From Pleurocapsa sp. PCC 7319 (GTDB lineage Bacteria; Cyanobacteriota; Cyanobacteriia; Cyanobacteriales; Xenococcaceae): a stretch of 64,000 nucleotides of DNA. The DNA lies in NCBI RefSeq assembly GCF_000332195.1, contig NZ_KB235922.1, forward strand, positions 4,065,322 through 4,129,321, written 5' to 3'. The translations under genes and the position numbers were made by a program. A model generated the notes under the pieces. It did no database searches, was not told the origin of the DNA, and was given only the letters and a program-made list of their open reading frames with translations. This document shows, piece after piece, positions 1 through 7,448 of this stretch; position 1 is the stretch's first letter; each line of letters opens with the position of its first letter.

Positions 1-603
1 GGTCGTAATTTAGTCACTAATCAAGAATATCAGCAATTTATCCAAGCCACTGACCATCAATCCCCAGGTATTAGCGCAGCAGAATATCAAAAACAGGGGT
101 TTTTAGTTCATCCCTACTCAAAAGTTCAAGATTTTTTATGGCAGGACGGACAATATCCGACCGGAAAAGAGCAACATCCTGTGGTACTGATATCTTATGA
201 AGATGCCCTGGCTTATGCTCTTTGGTATGGAGCACAAACAGGTGCAACCTATCGCTTACCTACTGCTAAAGAATGGGAAAAAGCTGCCAGAGGCGAAGAT
301 GGAAGATATTTCCCCTGGGGTAATAATTGGCTAGATGAAGCAACAAATACCGGAGTAAGTGGTTTGGACTATACTAATGCGATCGCGACATTCCCCCTCA
401 GTAAAAGTGTTTATGGCGTGGAAGATATGGCAGGTAATGTTTTTGAATACACTTCAACTCTGCAATGGCAAGGTACTCGCTCAGTTATGAAAGGATGTTC
501 TTGGGACGATTTACCAGGTTTTTGCCGCGCTGCTTATCAACACACCCGCCCCGTTAATTCTCGCCATATTCTGTTTGGCTTTCGTTTAGTTCGGGAAGAA
601 TAA
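1..603 (+). CDS. FGE-sulfatase (SUMF1-like) domain protein, 5' end outside window
   Basis: The reading frame is open from base 1, so the N-terminus lies outside the window. The visible 200 residues match the C-terminal half of the formylglycine-generating-enzyme fold. Landmarks are NQEYQQF near the start, YRLPTAKEWEKAARG, YPWG-type FPWGNNW, GVEDMAGNVFEYT (the family hallmark is MxGNVxEW) and the closing HILFGFRLV, which replaces the usual R..GFR. Family members are formylglycine-generating enzymes, ergothioneine-type enzymes or domains of larger kinase or caspase-like cyanobacterial proteins. The missing N-terminus prevents a choice. The next gene starts 146 bases downstream on the same strand. 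Confidence 0.85.
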   Translation, partial: GRNLVTNQEYQQFIQATDHQSPGISAAEYQKQGFLVHPYSKVQDFLWQDGQYPTGKEQHPVVLISYEDALAYALWYGAQTGATYRLPTAKEWEKAARGEDGRYFPWGNNWLDEATNTGVSGLDYTNAIATFPLSKSVYGVEDMAGNVFEYTSTLQWQGTRSVMKGCSWDDLPGFCRAAYQHTRPVNSRHILFGFRLVREE

Positions 604-749
604 TTAATTATTAATTTTGCCATTGGCAATGTTGAGTAAATATTTCAGAATGACTACGCTTTTTTGCTATTTAACTGTATGGCTATATAATATTATCATT
701 CATAAAATTTTTTCGTTTTACCAATACCAAATTAATCTCCATAATATTT

Positions 750-1109
750 ATGTCGCAGATACAAAGCACTACCGAGTTTCTCACTCCAGTAGCTGAATAT
801 TTTAAGGTTCTTTCAGAAATTAGTCGGCTTCAAATTGTAAGTTGCTTAAAATCAGGAGCAATGAATGTTAGCGAAATTGGTGCTGAAACTGGGTTAGGAC
901 AAGCTAATCTTTCAAAACACCTTAAAGTGTTGACTCAAGCAGGTATTTTATCTCGTAAGCCTCAAGGAGTAAGTGTTTACTATGAGATTAGCGACCCTTT
1001 AATTTTTGAGTTATGTGAGTTAGTCTGCGATCGCCTTTATGAACGAATGCAGGAGCAAGCAAAACAGTTTAAAAAATTCAATAGTTTCAGTTCTACTGCT
1101 AAACGTTAA
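750..1109 (+). CDS. ArsR/SmtB-family winged-helix transcriptional regulator
   Basis: A 119-residue protein of typical ArsR length. The winged helix-turn-helix spans roughly residues 15-90: a dimerisation helix (EYFKVLSEISRLQIVSCL), a recognition helix region (GLGQANLSKHLKVLTQAGIL) and a wing (SRKPQGVSVYYEI). The classic alpha-3 metal ligand motif ELCVCD is absent. The few cysteines (Cys33, and CELVC near residue 88) do not form it, so an ion-sensing role cannot be claimed. Family members bind operators as dimers and repress nearby genes. No obvious efflux or detoxification partner is adjacent, since the upstream gene is an FGE-type protein and the downstream one is convergent. Confidence 0.88.
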   Translation: MSQIQSTTEFLTPVAEYFKVLSEISRLQIVSCLKSGAMNVSEIGAETGLGQANLSKHLKVLTQAGILSRKPQGVSVYYEISDPLIFELCELVCDRLYERMQEQAKQFKKFNSFSSTAKR

Positions 1110-1140
1110 TTGGATAGTATTGGCAATGAATCTCAGGCTA

Positions 1141-1572
1141 TCAACTAGCGCTAAATTCTGTATCTAATAGCTCTGCCAAAGCGCGGCACAGATCAATAAC
1201 AGTGACAATACCCGCTAGTCTACCAGAACTAGTTACGATCGCTGCCCCAATTTTCTCTTTAGTAATTCTAGAAATTACTGTTGTTAAAGGAGTATTAATA
1301 TCAACTACATAAGGGTTGTAAGTCATGACATGATGAACGGGAATTTCATCGGCTGCGGGGATCACTATTGCAGGACTTTTCATCCAGCGTAAGTCTCTTT
1401 CGGAAATAATACCGATAACTCGATCACCTTGTTTAATTGGTATATGACGAATATTATGATCGTGCATCAATTCTAAGATACGTGCAACAGAATCATTAAG
1501 TTCGGCAAAATAGGGGAAAGGCTGCATTAAAGTCGCAACAGTAGGCATTCTTTTATGGTCTAAAAGCGTCAT
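1141..1572 (-). CDS. Tandem CBS-domain protein
   Basis: A 143-residue protein made of a single Bateman module. CBS1 is about residues 9-68 (VATLMQPFPYFAELNDSVARILELM...GIISERDLRWM) and CBS2 about residues 79-135 (VHHVMTYNPYVVDINTPL...AGIVTVIDLCRAL). CBS pairs bind adenosyl ligands such as AMP or ATP and regulate partner proteins. No catalytic domain is fused, so the partner is unknown. It is convergent with the ArsR gene (about 30 bases between stops) and reads away from the SDR region. Family call is secure, role unknown. Confidence 0.88.
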   Translation of the reverse strand: MTLLDHKRMPTVATLMQPFPYFAELNDSVARILELMHDHNIRHIPIKQGDRVIGIISERDLRWMKSPAIVIPAADEIPVHHVMTYNPYVVDINTPLTTVISRITKEKIGAAIVTSSGRLAGIVTVIDLCRALAELLDTEFSAS

Positions 1573-1706
1573 TGGTTAAGACATCTGGCTGAACTTATAC
1601 GACACAAGTTTAGACAATCCTGAAGTTAATAGACCAAGATAAATATGGAAATAATCTTAAAAAATCAAATTAGTTTAGCGATCATGCTCTTTCTCCTTAC
1701 ATAATC

Positions 1707-2007
1707 TTAGTTAACTAATTCCTGCATCAATTCCGCTACAGGCATAATTTTTGCTGCACGTCCAGCATTACTCCCCGCAAAAATAAGACCGTTCTCCACA
1801 TCTCCGCGAGTAGCTTTATCTAAGGCTTGGATAAGGCAATAGGTTTCTTTAAAGTCACGACATTTACAAGATTGCAAACAGTTAGCAATACAACGTCTTT
1901 CTAAATTTGGGTCACAGGCGATCGCTTCTTCTGATTCCCATTCCCCCTTGAATGATGGGATATGGAGCAATATGTTTACCAATACGAAGCGGTGGAAGTA
2001 TTGTCAT
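1707..2007 (-). pseudogene. Nitronate monooxygenase remnant: N-terminus joined out of frame to C-terminus
   Basis: The ATG at 2007 opens a frame reading MTILPPLRIGKHIAPYPIIQ followed by GGMGIR. This is the usual N-terminus and FMN-barrel entry (PIIQGGMG) of nitronate monooxygenase/2-nitropropane dioxygenase-type proteins. Within about 10 codons the frame stops. A second frame (1982 to 1707) carries the family's C-terminus: ERRCIANCLQSC, the Cys-containing tail, then GDVENGLIFAGSNAGR and ELMQEL. Several hundred residues of the TIM barrel are missing between them. I read this as one internal deletion with a frameshift. The family call rests on remembered consensus. The non-functional state is clear from length. 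Confidence 0.75.
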
Positions 2008-2110
2008 GGTTAATATTTATCTTGCTTTGGAAACAAAACTCGTCATTTATACAAAGTGAGTCGAAGCAAGCAAAAAAATCATCATAGATTTTTTTACTCA
2101 TCTTTAACAT

Positions 2111-2152
2111 GCCAACTAATTATATAACTAATTGGTTTTATAATTAGTTGGC
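2111..2152. repeat. Perfect 14-bp inverted repeat upstream of the SDR gene
   Basis: The arms are GCCAACTAATTATA (2111-2124) and TATAATTAGTTGGC (2139-2152), perfectly complementary across a 14-base AT-rich spacer. The spacer itself holds a near-palindrome, AACTAATTGGTT. The repeat lies between the divergent nitronate monooxygenase remnant and the SDR gene. It could be an operator for a dimeric regulator or a cruciform-forming mobile-element end. There is no T-tract to suggest a terminator. Confidence 0.7.
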
Positions 2153-2222
2153 AAAATTTATATTTTTTTCTAAATAAGAAAGTTTACTTATAATAGCTAG
2201 TTGACTGCCTGTCCCAATTTGT

Positions 2223-2963
2223 TTGTTATCAAGATACAAGTACATAGAAATTAGCCTGAAAAACAAAACAGCTCTCGTCACCGGCGGAACCAAGGGAATT
2301 GGACGGGCGATCGTGCAAGCTTTCTTAGAGAGTGGTGCGTCCGTCGTGGTCTTCGATCTGCTCCCGTCTGAGGACGATGTCGTGTTCTATCAGGTTGATG
2401 TCCGAAACGATGAGCAAATTCTTGAGGCAACTCACATACTCAAAAAGATAGATATTGTTGTCAACAATGCAGGAGTATATGCTCAAGCAAGTGTGGAAGA
2501 AACCGAAGTTGTTGATCTTGATAAGATTATAGATACGAATTTCAAAGGTACCTATTTAATTACCAAACGCCTTCTTCCACTGGTTCGCGAGTCGAAAGGC
2601 TGCTTCATTAACATAGCTTCCGGACTAGCATTCGTCCCGGAACCAGAATCACCAGCTTACTGCGCTTCGAAAGCGGCAATCGTAATGCTCACTAAGTGTC
2701 TCGCTCAAAGGTATGCTCAGGAAGGGATTCGTGTTAACGCAATTTTACCCGGACCAATCGATACAGATCTCTTGCGAGATTGCCTAACATCTGAAGCTGA
2801 TTTGGAGTTGTATGCTCAAGCGAATCCTATGAAGAAAATCGGCACTCCTGAAGATGTCGCCAACGTTGCGGTTTTTCTTGCTTCCGATCGCGCGTCGTAT
2901 GTTACCGGAGGGCTTTATTCGGTCGACGGTGGAGAATCTACTTCCAGTATTTTCTCTAAATAA
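2223..2963 (+). CDS. SDR-family oxidoreductase
   Basis: A classical short-chain dehydrogenase/reductase of about 246 residues with a Rossmann fold. The cofactor motif TGGTKGIG is near residues 20-27, NNAG near 80, the catalytic Ser in NIASG, and YxxxK as YCASK. The C-terminal substrate region ends PEDVANVAVFLASDRASYVTGG, then VDGG. The acid in VVFDLLPSED after beta-2 hints at NAD(H) preference. There is no ATG before the glycine motif. TTG at 2223 is the only convenient start and has no clear ribosome binding site, so the true start is uncertain. The gene is visibly richer in G+C and CG dinucleotides than its neighbours, which suggests transfer. Substrate unknown. Confidence 0.88.
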   Translation: MLSRYKYIEISLKNKTALVTGGTKGIGRAIVQAFLESGASVVVFDLLPSEDDVVFYQVDVRNDEQILEATHILKKIDIVVNNAGVYAQASVEETEVVDLDKIIDTNFKGTYLITKRLLPLVRESKGCFINIASGLAFVPEPESPAYCASKAAIVMLTKCLAQRYAQEGIRVNAILPGPIDTDLLRDCLTSEADLELYAQANPMKKIGTPEDVANVAVFLASDRASYVTGGLYSVDGGESTSSIFSK

Positions 2964-2989
2964 TACAGATCGTGAGACTTGGATCTTGG

Positions 2990-3328
2990 TTACATCTGAT
3001 TTAACTCTGCAATCAAATTGTAGAGCTTCACTTCAACTACTGATAATTCTGAGGATTTATGATTTTTCATGCCCATAGCAGTTAAGAGTAAACCCAATTC
3101 AAAAGCATCTTTAGAGTCAAGAATCAATTCTAATTCTTCTGCTCCAGCTAAAATACAGGGTTCATCTTGACGTTCCTTGACTGCAAAATTGAGATGAATC
3201 GATGTTGAATCTTTGCCTTCTCCTTGTAGTTGAGATATTTTATCACCTACTACGGTAAGAGAAGAGAGATGACTTGAGACGGTTATATCATCAGTTTCGA
3301 GATTGCAAGTTAAATATTGACCAGTCAT
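2990..3328 (-). CDS. Conserved-looking hypothetical protein, 112 aa
   Basis: I do not recognise the family. The start is well supported: ATG at 3328 is preceded by AGGAG at good spacing (CTTAGGAGTTAGCATT). The protein is soluble and acidic, without signal peptide or membrane segment. It looks like alternating beta strands in the first two thirds (QYLTCNLETDDITVSS, STSIHLNFAV) followed by a helical tail (AFELGLLLTAMG, VKLYNLIAELNQ). It is convergent with the SDR gene (26 bases between stops). Confidence 0.6.
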   Translation of the reverse strand: MTGQYLTCNLETDDITVSSHLSSLTVVGDKISQLQGEGKDSTSIHLNFAVKERQDEPCILAGAEELELILDSKDAFELGLLLTAMGMKNHKSSELSVVEVKLYNLIAELNQM

Positions 3329-3363
3329 AATGCTAACTCCTAAGCAAAATATGAGCCTTCAAT

Positions 3364-3615
3364 TTAGAGATTAAAAAAACAAATTGAGAAACTTGTGACG
3401 CTCTCAAAGCTTAAGTCTGGACTGGCTTTATGGAATGTACCAAAAACTTTATTGGTTAACTTCACATACCATGCAGCAGCCCGAACCAGGATGATGTAAC
3501 CTATCCCAATAATCAAGATGATTTCGACTCCTTCCTAAGTTCCAAATACGGTAATAGCGATCGCCAGAGCAAGAGAAATTAGTAGAAAGAAGGGATAAAT
3601 CGGGATAAACTGCAA
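3364..3615 (-). other. Possible small membrane protein ORF with an in-frame TAG, downstream of petC
   Basis: Reading the minus strand from TTG at 3615 gives 26 residues of a hydrophobic helix (FIPIYPFFLLISLALAIAIT), then TAG at 3535-3537. The same frame continues with a second hydrophobic stretch (IILIIGIGYIILVRAAAW) and a basic tail, ending at TAA 3364. A strong AGGAAGGAG lies just after the TAG, which could serve a second ORF starting at TTG 3516. It may be a two-helix small protein broken by a nonsense mutation, or two tiny membrane peptides. It starts 8 bases after the petC stop and so would be co-transcribed with petC. Function unknown. Confidence 0.35.
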
Positions 3616-3623
3616 TAAAAATA

Positions 3624-4157
3624 CTAAACCCACCAAGGTTTTTGTCCTGTACGGGGGTCAGTTTCTATCCAGGGAGAGATGCGAATATAGTTCCCTGTAA
3701 CGTTAACGTGAGCTAGTCGTAAAGGAAGAGGTGCTGGACCTCGTACTACTCTCCCCTCGTTGTCATAGCGAGAACCATGGCAGGGACATTGGAATTGGTT
3801 GTCATTAGGATTCCAAGGAAAAGTACAGCCTAAATGGGTGCAGTTATCGACGATTCCCCAAGGATGTAGCGTACCGTCTTGTTGAACGGTGAGATAAGTG
3901 GGTTCTCCTGCTAATCCCGCAACTAAAGCACGAGTTCCTGGTTGTTCTGCTAAAATTTGGCTGACAGGAATGATATTCCCATTAATGTCCTTAGCAATAA
4001 TCGAACCATCTTCGCCAACTTCTTGGGGTGGAACAAAAAACTTGGCAGTAGGATATAAGGCTGCACCAGCACTAGCCGCAACGACTGCACCAGTGAGAAA
4101 ATTGAGTAATTGCCTTCGTGACATTGAAGGACTGTCTAAAGGGAAACTTTCTTCCAT
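3624..4157 (-). CDS. petC: Cytochrome b6f complex Rieske iron-sulfur subunit
   Basis: A 177-residue protein, the normal PetC length. The N-terminus has a Tat-type motif ([11 protein letters not shown]) followed by a single transmembrane anchor (about residues 18-35). The soluble Rieske domain carries both cluster-binding boxes: C-T-H-L-G-C (Cys106, His108, Cys111) and C-P-C-H-G (Cys124, Cys126, His127). Cys106/His108/Cys124/His127 ligate the 2Fe-2S cluster and Cys111-Cys126 form the disulfide. It passes electrons from plastoquinol to cytochrome f at the thylakoid lumenal side. The ATG at 4157 is preferred over the upstream TTG. petA, the usual partner, is not downstream here. Instead a small hydrophobic ORF follows. 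Confidence 0.97.
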   Translation of the reverse strand: MEESFPLDSPSMSRRQLLNFLTGAVVAASAGAALYPTAKFFVPPQEVGEDGSIIAKDINGNIIPVSQILAEQPGTRALVAGLAGEPTYLTVQQDGTLHPWGIVDNCTHLGCTFPWNPNDNQFQCPCHGSRYDNEGRVVRGPAPLPLRLAHVNVTGNYIRISPWIETDPRTGQKPWWV

Positions 4158-4427
4158 CGTCAAAATGCCTCTTAAAAACCTCTGTTGATAATTGTTTTGC
4201 TAAAACGTAATTCTCGGTTACATTTCTTAGCAATCATGTATTTATATTACATAACTATTTAGCAATATAACGATGTGCTTAATATTTTCTTTATATTAAA
4301 GAGATTATTTCTAACCTTACCTGCGATCGCTCGGTGAAGTTGGTCTTCTCTTTGGCAGCAGAAAACCCTTTAGAAATAGAAATATTGCTTTCTGCTCCAG
4401 TAATTGTGGAATGCCAAAGTTTGTATA

Positions 4428-4556
4428 ACTGCTGAAACTTTGCTGGAAGAGAACGCCTCTACATCAGTTTTAAAGAAGTCTGGTTTTGAGTTTTTGAGAG
4501 AAATAGAGCATCAAGAAGTTGGTCTGGTATGGGAATGGGGTTATAAAAAAGTATAG
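4428..4556 (+). pseudogene. GNAT acetyltransferase C-terminal remnant
   Basis: The plus frame reads TAETLLEENASTSVLKKSGF then EFLREIEHQE and ends EWGYKKV at TAG 4554-4556. The N-x-A-S-x-x-V-L-x-K-x-G-F pattern is the signature of the last helix and strand of RimJ/RimL-type N-acetyltransferases. No start codon or acetyl-CoA-binding segment precedes it in frame. The 200 bases upstream hold nothing I can align. This is therefore only the last roughly 40 codons of a lost gene. Confidence 0.6.
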
Positions 4557-4722
4557 TTGTATTTCTGCCAAATAACTTAGATACGCTCTTATTACAAGTT
4601 CAGAATCATTAATGAATACTACAAAATCTAATAATAATCAATATCACTTCTGTTTTTGTCGTAATTTTAAACTTGAAGGATATCGCTGGGGTTACTGTAA
4701 ATTACTTAATGTCTATGTAAGC

Positions 4723-5925
4723 TCACCCCGCACTGAAGTGACGGGGCTTTCGCACTCCGCCGTCAGTGGAATGTTTCAGTAGCCCTGAATCCCATGTACA
4801 AGACAAAGAATCCGAACCTCGAAGGAGGCTTACAACCCCTCCAATAATTGCTAGAACTCGACTAGCATTTTGATCGGCATCTCCCGACCATTTACACGCA
4901 CTATTAGCGCATTTGAATTTCTTTCCACTTCTTAAACCAAGGTGTAGGCATTTATGACAACTTTTACTACTGTAGGCTGGTGGAACAATATAAGTTTCAA
5001 CTCCTTGAGTAATTCCTTTGTACTCGATAAATTGTCGAAGTTGAAAAAATGCCCACGAGTTAGAGCGTCGTCTTTCAGTCTTAGTTCTTGGTTGTTGATT
5101 AGTATCTTCTCTAATGCCAGTAAGATCTTCAAGTGCAATGATGCTGTTAGCTTGAAGTGCATCAGCTACTACTGTCTTGCTGATGACATGGTTGATATGA
5201 CGCTGAAACCTTCGCTCTTTCCCCGACAGCAGTTTCAACAGTTGCCGACATCTACGTCTGCTACTGCGCGTGCCTTTCGAGGCTTTCTTTTGGCTCGAAG
5301 CTCTGAGTCGAGAGTATTTATCTCTCACGTCTTTTATATCTTTGCCAGACCATTTTTTGTCTTGAGAAGTATAAGCCAAATCTGTCCTTCCCAAGTCAAT
5401 GCCAATTACATTATTAGCTTTGATTGGTTTAGGAGCATCGTCTTTAAGTTGAATATGAATATAGTACTTACCATCGTTATACTTGCAAAGCTGTGCAGAA
5501 GTTGGCTTTCTACCTTTGAGTTTTCCAATTTGATAGTTACTAGTAACAATTGGAATATGCTCTCTACCACCAACAAGAGTCAAACTAACAGTCCAGTCTT
5601 TTTCTCGAAAAGCAAAAATTCGAGCATCGTAATCAGCCGATGTTGGTTTGAATTCTTTGACAGGCTTTTTCTTTTGTTTAGCAGTCTTTCTGTTAGCACC
5701 GACCCTCGCGCAAGCCCTAACTGCCAAGTTAGCCGACAAATCAAATTCTTTTCTTATGGTTTGATAAACCAAAGATTGAATAGTAGTTTTGCTAGTTATA
5801 GTTGGCTTTACAGTTTGATTGGCATAGTTACAAGCATTAGCAAACGCCTTTAATGTAGATTCAATTTTTTGAATCACTTCATTAGAAGGGTTGAGTTTGC
5901 AAACGATTGTCAATACTTGTTTCAT
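4723..5925 (-). CDS. tnpB: TnpB RNA-guided nuclease-family protein of an IS605-type element
   Basis: A 400-residue protein with the start set at the ATG at 5925, where the family's N-terminus (MKQVLTIVCKL) begins. The longer upstream frame is IS left-end sequence. The split RuvC active site looks complete: Asp177 in IGIDLG, Glu266 in ALEDLTG and Asp351 in GDADQNAS. A zinc ribbon is formed by Cys323/Cys326 and Cys339/Cys344. TnpB proteins are omega-RNA-guided nucleases that help IS605 elements persist. The omega RNA would be expected to overlap the 3' end of this gene and the terminal hairpin at 4726-4746. No inactivating mutation is visible, in contrast to the other tnpB remnants in this window. 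Confidence 0.93.
   Translation of the reverse strand: MKQVLTIVCKLNPSNEVIQKIESTLKAFANACNYANQTVKPTITSKTTIQSLVYQTIRKEFDLSANLAVRACARVGANRKTAKQKKKPVKEFKPTSADYDARIFAFREKDWTVSLTLVGGREHIPIVTSNYQIGKLKGRKPTSAQLCKYNDGKYYIHIQLKDDAPKPIKANNVIGIDLGRTDLAYTSQDKKWSGKDIKDVRDKYSRLRASSQKKASKGTRSSRRRCRQLLKLLSGKERRFQRHINHVISKTVVADALQANSIIALEDLTGIREDTNQQPRTKTERRRSNSWAFFQLRQFIEYKGITQGVETYIVPPAYSSKSCHKCLHLGLRSGKKFKCANSACKWSGDADQNASRVLAIIGGVVSLLRGSDSLSCTWDSGLLKHSTDGGVRKPRHFSAG
4726..4746. repeat. Right-end hairpin of the IS605-type element
   Basis: The sequence folds as CCCCG/CGGGG around an inner CACT/AGTG stem with a GA loop. It overlaps the last codons of tnpB and lies within about 8 bases of the inferred element end, where IS200/IS605 elements carry the imperfect hairpin recognised by TnpA. 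It may also form the conserved 3' part of the omega RNA. Confidence 0.65.
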
Positions 5926-5993
5926 ACGATTAATTATATCACATATGAATACCAAGAAATATAAAGCCGTCCTAAAAGCGCGAAAAAGCGTTG

Positions 5994-6008
5994 CGGGGGT
6001 TCCCCCCG
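5994..6008. repeat. Left-end hairpin of the IS605-type element
   Basis: A short CGGGGG/CCCCCG hairpin in the leader of tnpB, about 70 bases upstream of its ATG. The homologous position before the truncated tnpB near 26 kb (25996-26010) has CGAGG/CCTCG instead. The stem covaries while flanking bases (GCGTTG, GTT) are kept, which supports a selected DNA or RNA structure. Confidence 0.65.
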
Positions 6009-6198
6009 TTGAGCTTATTGAGCAAGAAGGACAGGGCTTCAGACCCAAATTTTCGGTGAAGGGAAATATAGATGCTTGTCAGGTTTCTATTCCTCCGTTT
6101 AAACCAACTGAGAAAGACAGCAATAAAGATCCCTAAAAATAAATAATTAAATATGCTGACCAAACTTTTTTGATTATCAATTGTTAGCGATCGCGATT

Positions 6199-6504
6199 CT
6201 ATTTATCAAAAATAAGCTCTTGATAGTTAGCATATTTAAGAATCAAACGATTGACTTTTTGGTTCAATTTAGCTATTTTTTCTGGCTGTTGAGATAATTC
6301 TTGCCAGATTTCTTCATTAGGGCAATTAATGATTAAACTATCATCTTCGGTGTTCCACTTCAGATCGCAGAGTTGAGTTAAGGGAATTTCAGATTTCACG
6401 TATCTCAAAGTATCCCCTAACTGCTTGAATTTTTGCAGCCATTCAGAGTTTTGCAGTTCTGCTTTTAGTTTGTTTTCTAAAGGATTTTCAGCTTCGAGAT
6501 TCAT
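6199..6504 (-). CDS. Hypothetical protein, about 101 aa
   Basis: No family recognised. I place the start at ATG 6504 (MNLEAENPLENKLKAELQ), because the upstream extension is a hydrophobic, low-information stretch over an AT-rich spacer. The protein is acidic, soluble and mostly helical. The central segment LCDLKWNTEDDSLIINCPN looks like a beta-hairpin, and the C-terminal part (LSQQPEKIAKLNQKVNRLIL) is amphipathic. Cyanobacteria often carry such small conserved proteins. It sits between the IS605-type element and ho1 on the same strand as ho1. Confidence 0.5.
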   Translation of the reverse strand: MNLEAENPLENKLKAELQNSEWLQKFKQLGDTLRYVKSEIPLTQLCDLKWNTEDDSLIINCPNEEIWQELSQQPEKIAKLNQKVNRLILKYANYQELIFDK

Positions 6505-6648
6505 TCTTTGTTTAATAATGGCATTTTTATACAACGATATTATAATTCCCAAAAGCTATACGTTCGACAGATAATACATCGTTCAGATCTGAATCTGATG
6601 CCTCTCGTATATACATTCTATTCCTCGCGATCGCCTGCTCAATTTACC

Positions 6649-7404
6649 CTACTCAGCAGTAACTAAATTCTCAGAACTATCTTCTGAAGAGTGTTCCGTA
6701 CTACCTCCTCGATCTTCACTGGTAATTTCCGCAAACCTATTCTCGCCAATAGCTGCTTTCACTTCTGGTTCAAGAGAATGAAGAACATCACGGTTAAGAC
6801 TAAATGCATAATTAGCTTCTGCAACAATCTTGGCTGCTAATTCCTCATCTACAGGAAGAGAATTTAAAGCATCGCGATATTGACCTTTAAAAGCTCTTAT
6901 TTCAGCGACAGAGGAAAAATTATCAAATTCATAAAACCGAGTTCCTAACGCTTCTGGTAATTCCAACGCTGAACGAACGATATTTTTTAAAGCTTGACCT
7001 CCAGAAAGATCGCCTAGATAACGTACATAACCATGGGCAACTAATAAGGCGGGTTCATCGATATTAGGTATCTGATGTAGACGAGCCACATAATCCATTC
7101 CAGCTTCTGATGGCGTTATTTTATCCCGCCAATTATTACCGTAATAGTAGGCTAAGTCCTCTTCTAAATGAGCTTTGCGATCTAATTGAGGAAAATAGAT
7201 CTTACCTAAAATTGGATGATAGCGATGGCACAATAGTTCTGCTTCTAAAGCACTATACACAAAATACAAATTACTCAGCAGTTTACGAAAGGGTTCTCTC
7301 GCCACCATACCTTTGAGAAAACATTTCATATACGCTGTATTTTCTGCCAAAGTATGGGATTGTTTTGTTCCTTCTCTTAATTGACTTGCTAAATTACTAC
7401 TCAT
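6649..7404 (-). CDS. ho1: Heme oxygenase (biliverdin-producing)
   Basis: A 251-residue ferredoxin-dependent heme oxygenase that opens heme to biliverdin IXalpha, the precursor of all phycobilins. The N-terminus NLASQLREGTKQSHTLAEN places the proximal heme-ligand histidine at His17. The distal helix signature RYLGDLSGGQALK is intact (around residues 128-140). The C-terminus carries an extra acidic/Ser-rich tail (EDRGGSTEHSSEDSSEN), longer than typical. The gene follows hemF and a small ORF in the same direction, and all three may be co-transcribed from the hemF/acsF intergenic region. The product feeds PebA/PebB encoded at 55.8-57.4 kb. Confidence 0.96.
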   Translation of the reverse strand: MSSNLASQLREGTKQSHTLAENTAYMKCFLKGMVAREPFRKLLSNLYFVYSALEAELLCHRYHPILGKIYFPQLDRKAHLEEDLAYYYGNNWRDKITPSEAGMDYVARLHQIPNIDEPALLVAHGYVRYLGDLSGGQALKNIVRSALELPEALGTRFYEFDNFSSVAEIRAFKGQYRDALNSLPVDEELAAKIVAEANYAFSLNRDVLHSLEPEVKAAIGENRFAEITSEDRGGSTEHSSEDSSENLVTAE

Positions 7405-7448
7405 CTAAAAGTTACCTCATGATTTTATTAGAGATGGTCTGAATGGTT

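Larger units (their letters stand above)
4719..6057 (-). mobile_element. TnpB-only IS200/IS605-type element (IS1341-like)
   Basis: About 1.34 kb carrying a full-length tnpB and no tnpA. Boundaries are set by the interrupted small gene on both sides. In tnpB orientation the 5' flank ends CTTCAC and the 5' end carries two hairpins, including a C-G-rich one at 5994-6008. The 3' end carries the hairpin CCCCG-CACTGAAGTGA-CGGGG (4726-4746). There is no target duplication, as expected for the single-strand Y1 transposase mechanism. It must have been mobilised by a TnpA supplied elsewhere. Confidence 0.8.
4612..6136 (+). pseudogene. 61-aa Cys-rich small protein split by an IS605-type insertion
   Basis: ATG at 4612 opens MNTTKSNNNQYHFCFCRNFK and runs to YRWGYCKLLNVYV, where the mobile element begins (about 4719). 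On the far side of the element the same coding sequence resumes at 6057-6058 with KGNIDACQVSIPPFK and ends at TAA 6134-6136. Joining 4612-4718 to 6058-6136 gives an unbroken 62-codon ORF. Four cysteines in a C-x-C, C, C arrangement suggest metal or disulfide binding. I do not know the family. The in-frame rejoining is the main evidence that it was a real gene. Confidence 0.7.

Noticed and set aside
4954-5853. Long plus-strand ORF opposite tnpB
   Set aside because: It is the antisense frame of tnpB; the protein is low-complexity Ser/Leu/Phe with no motif.
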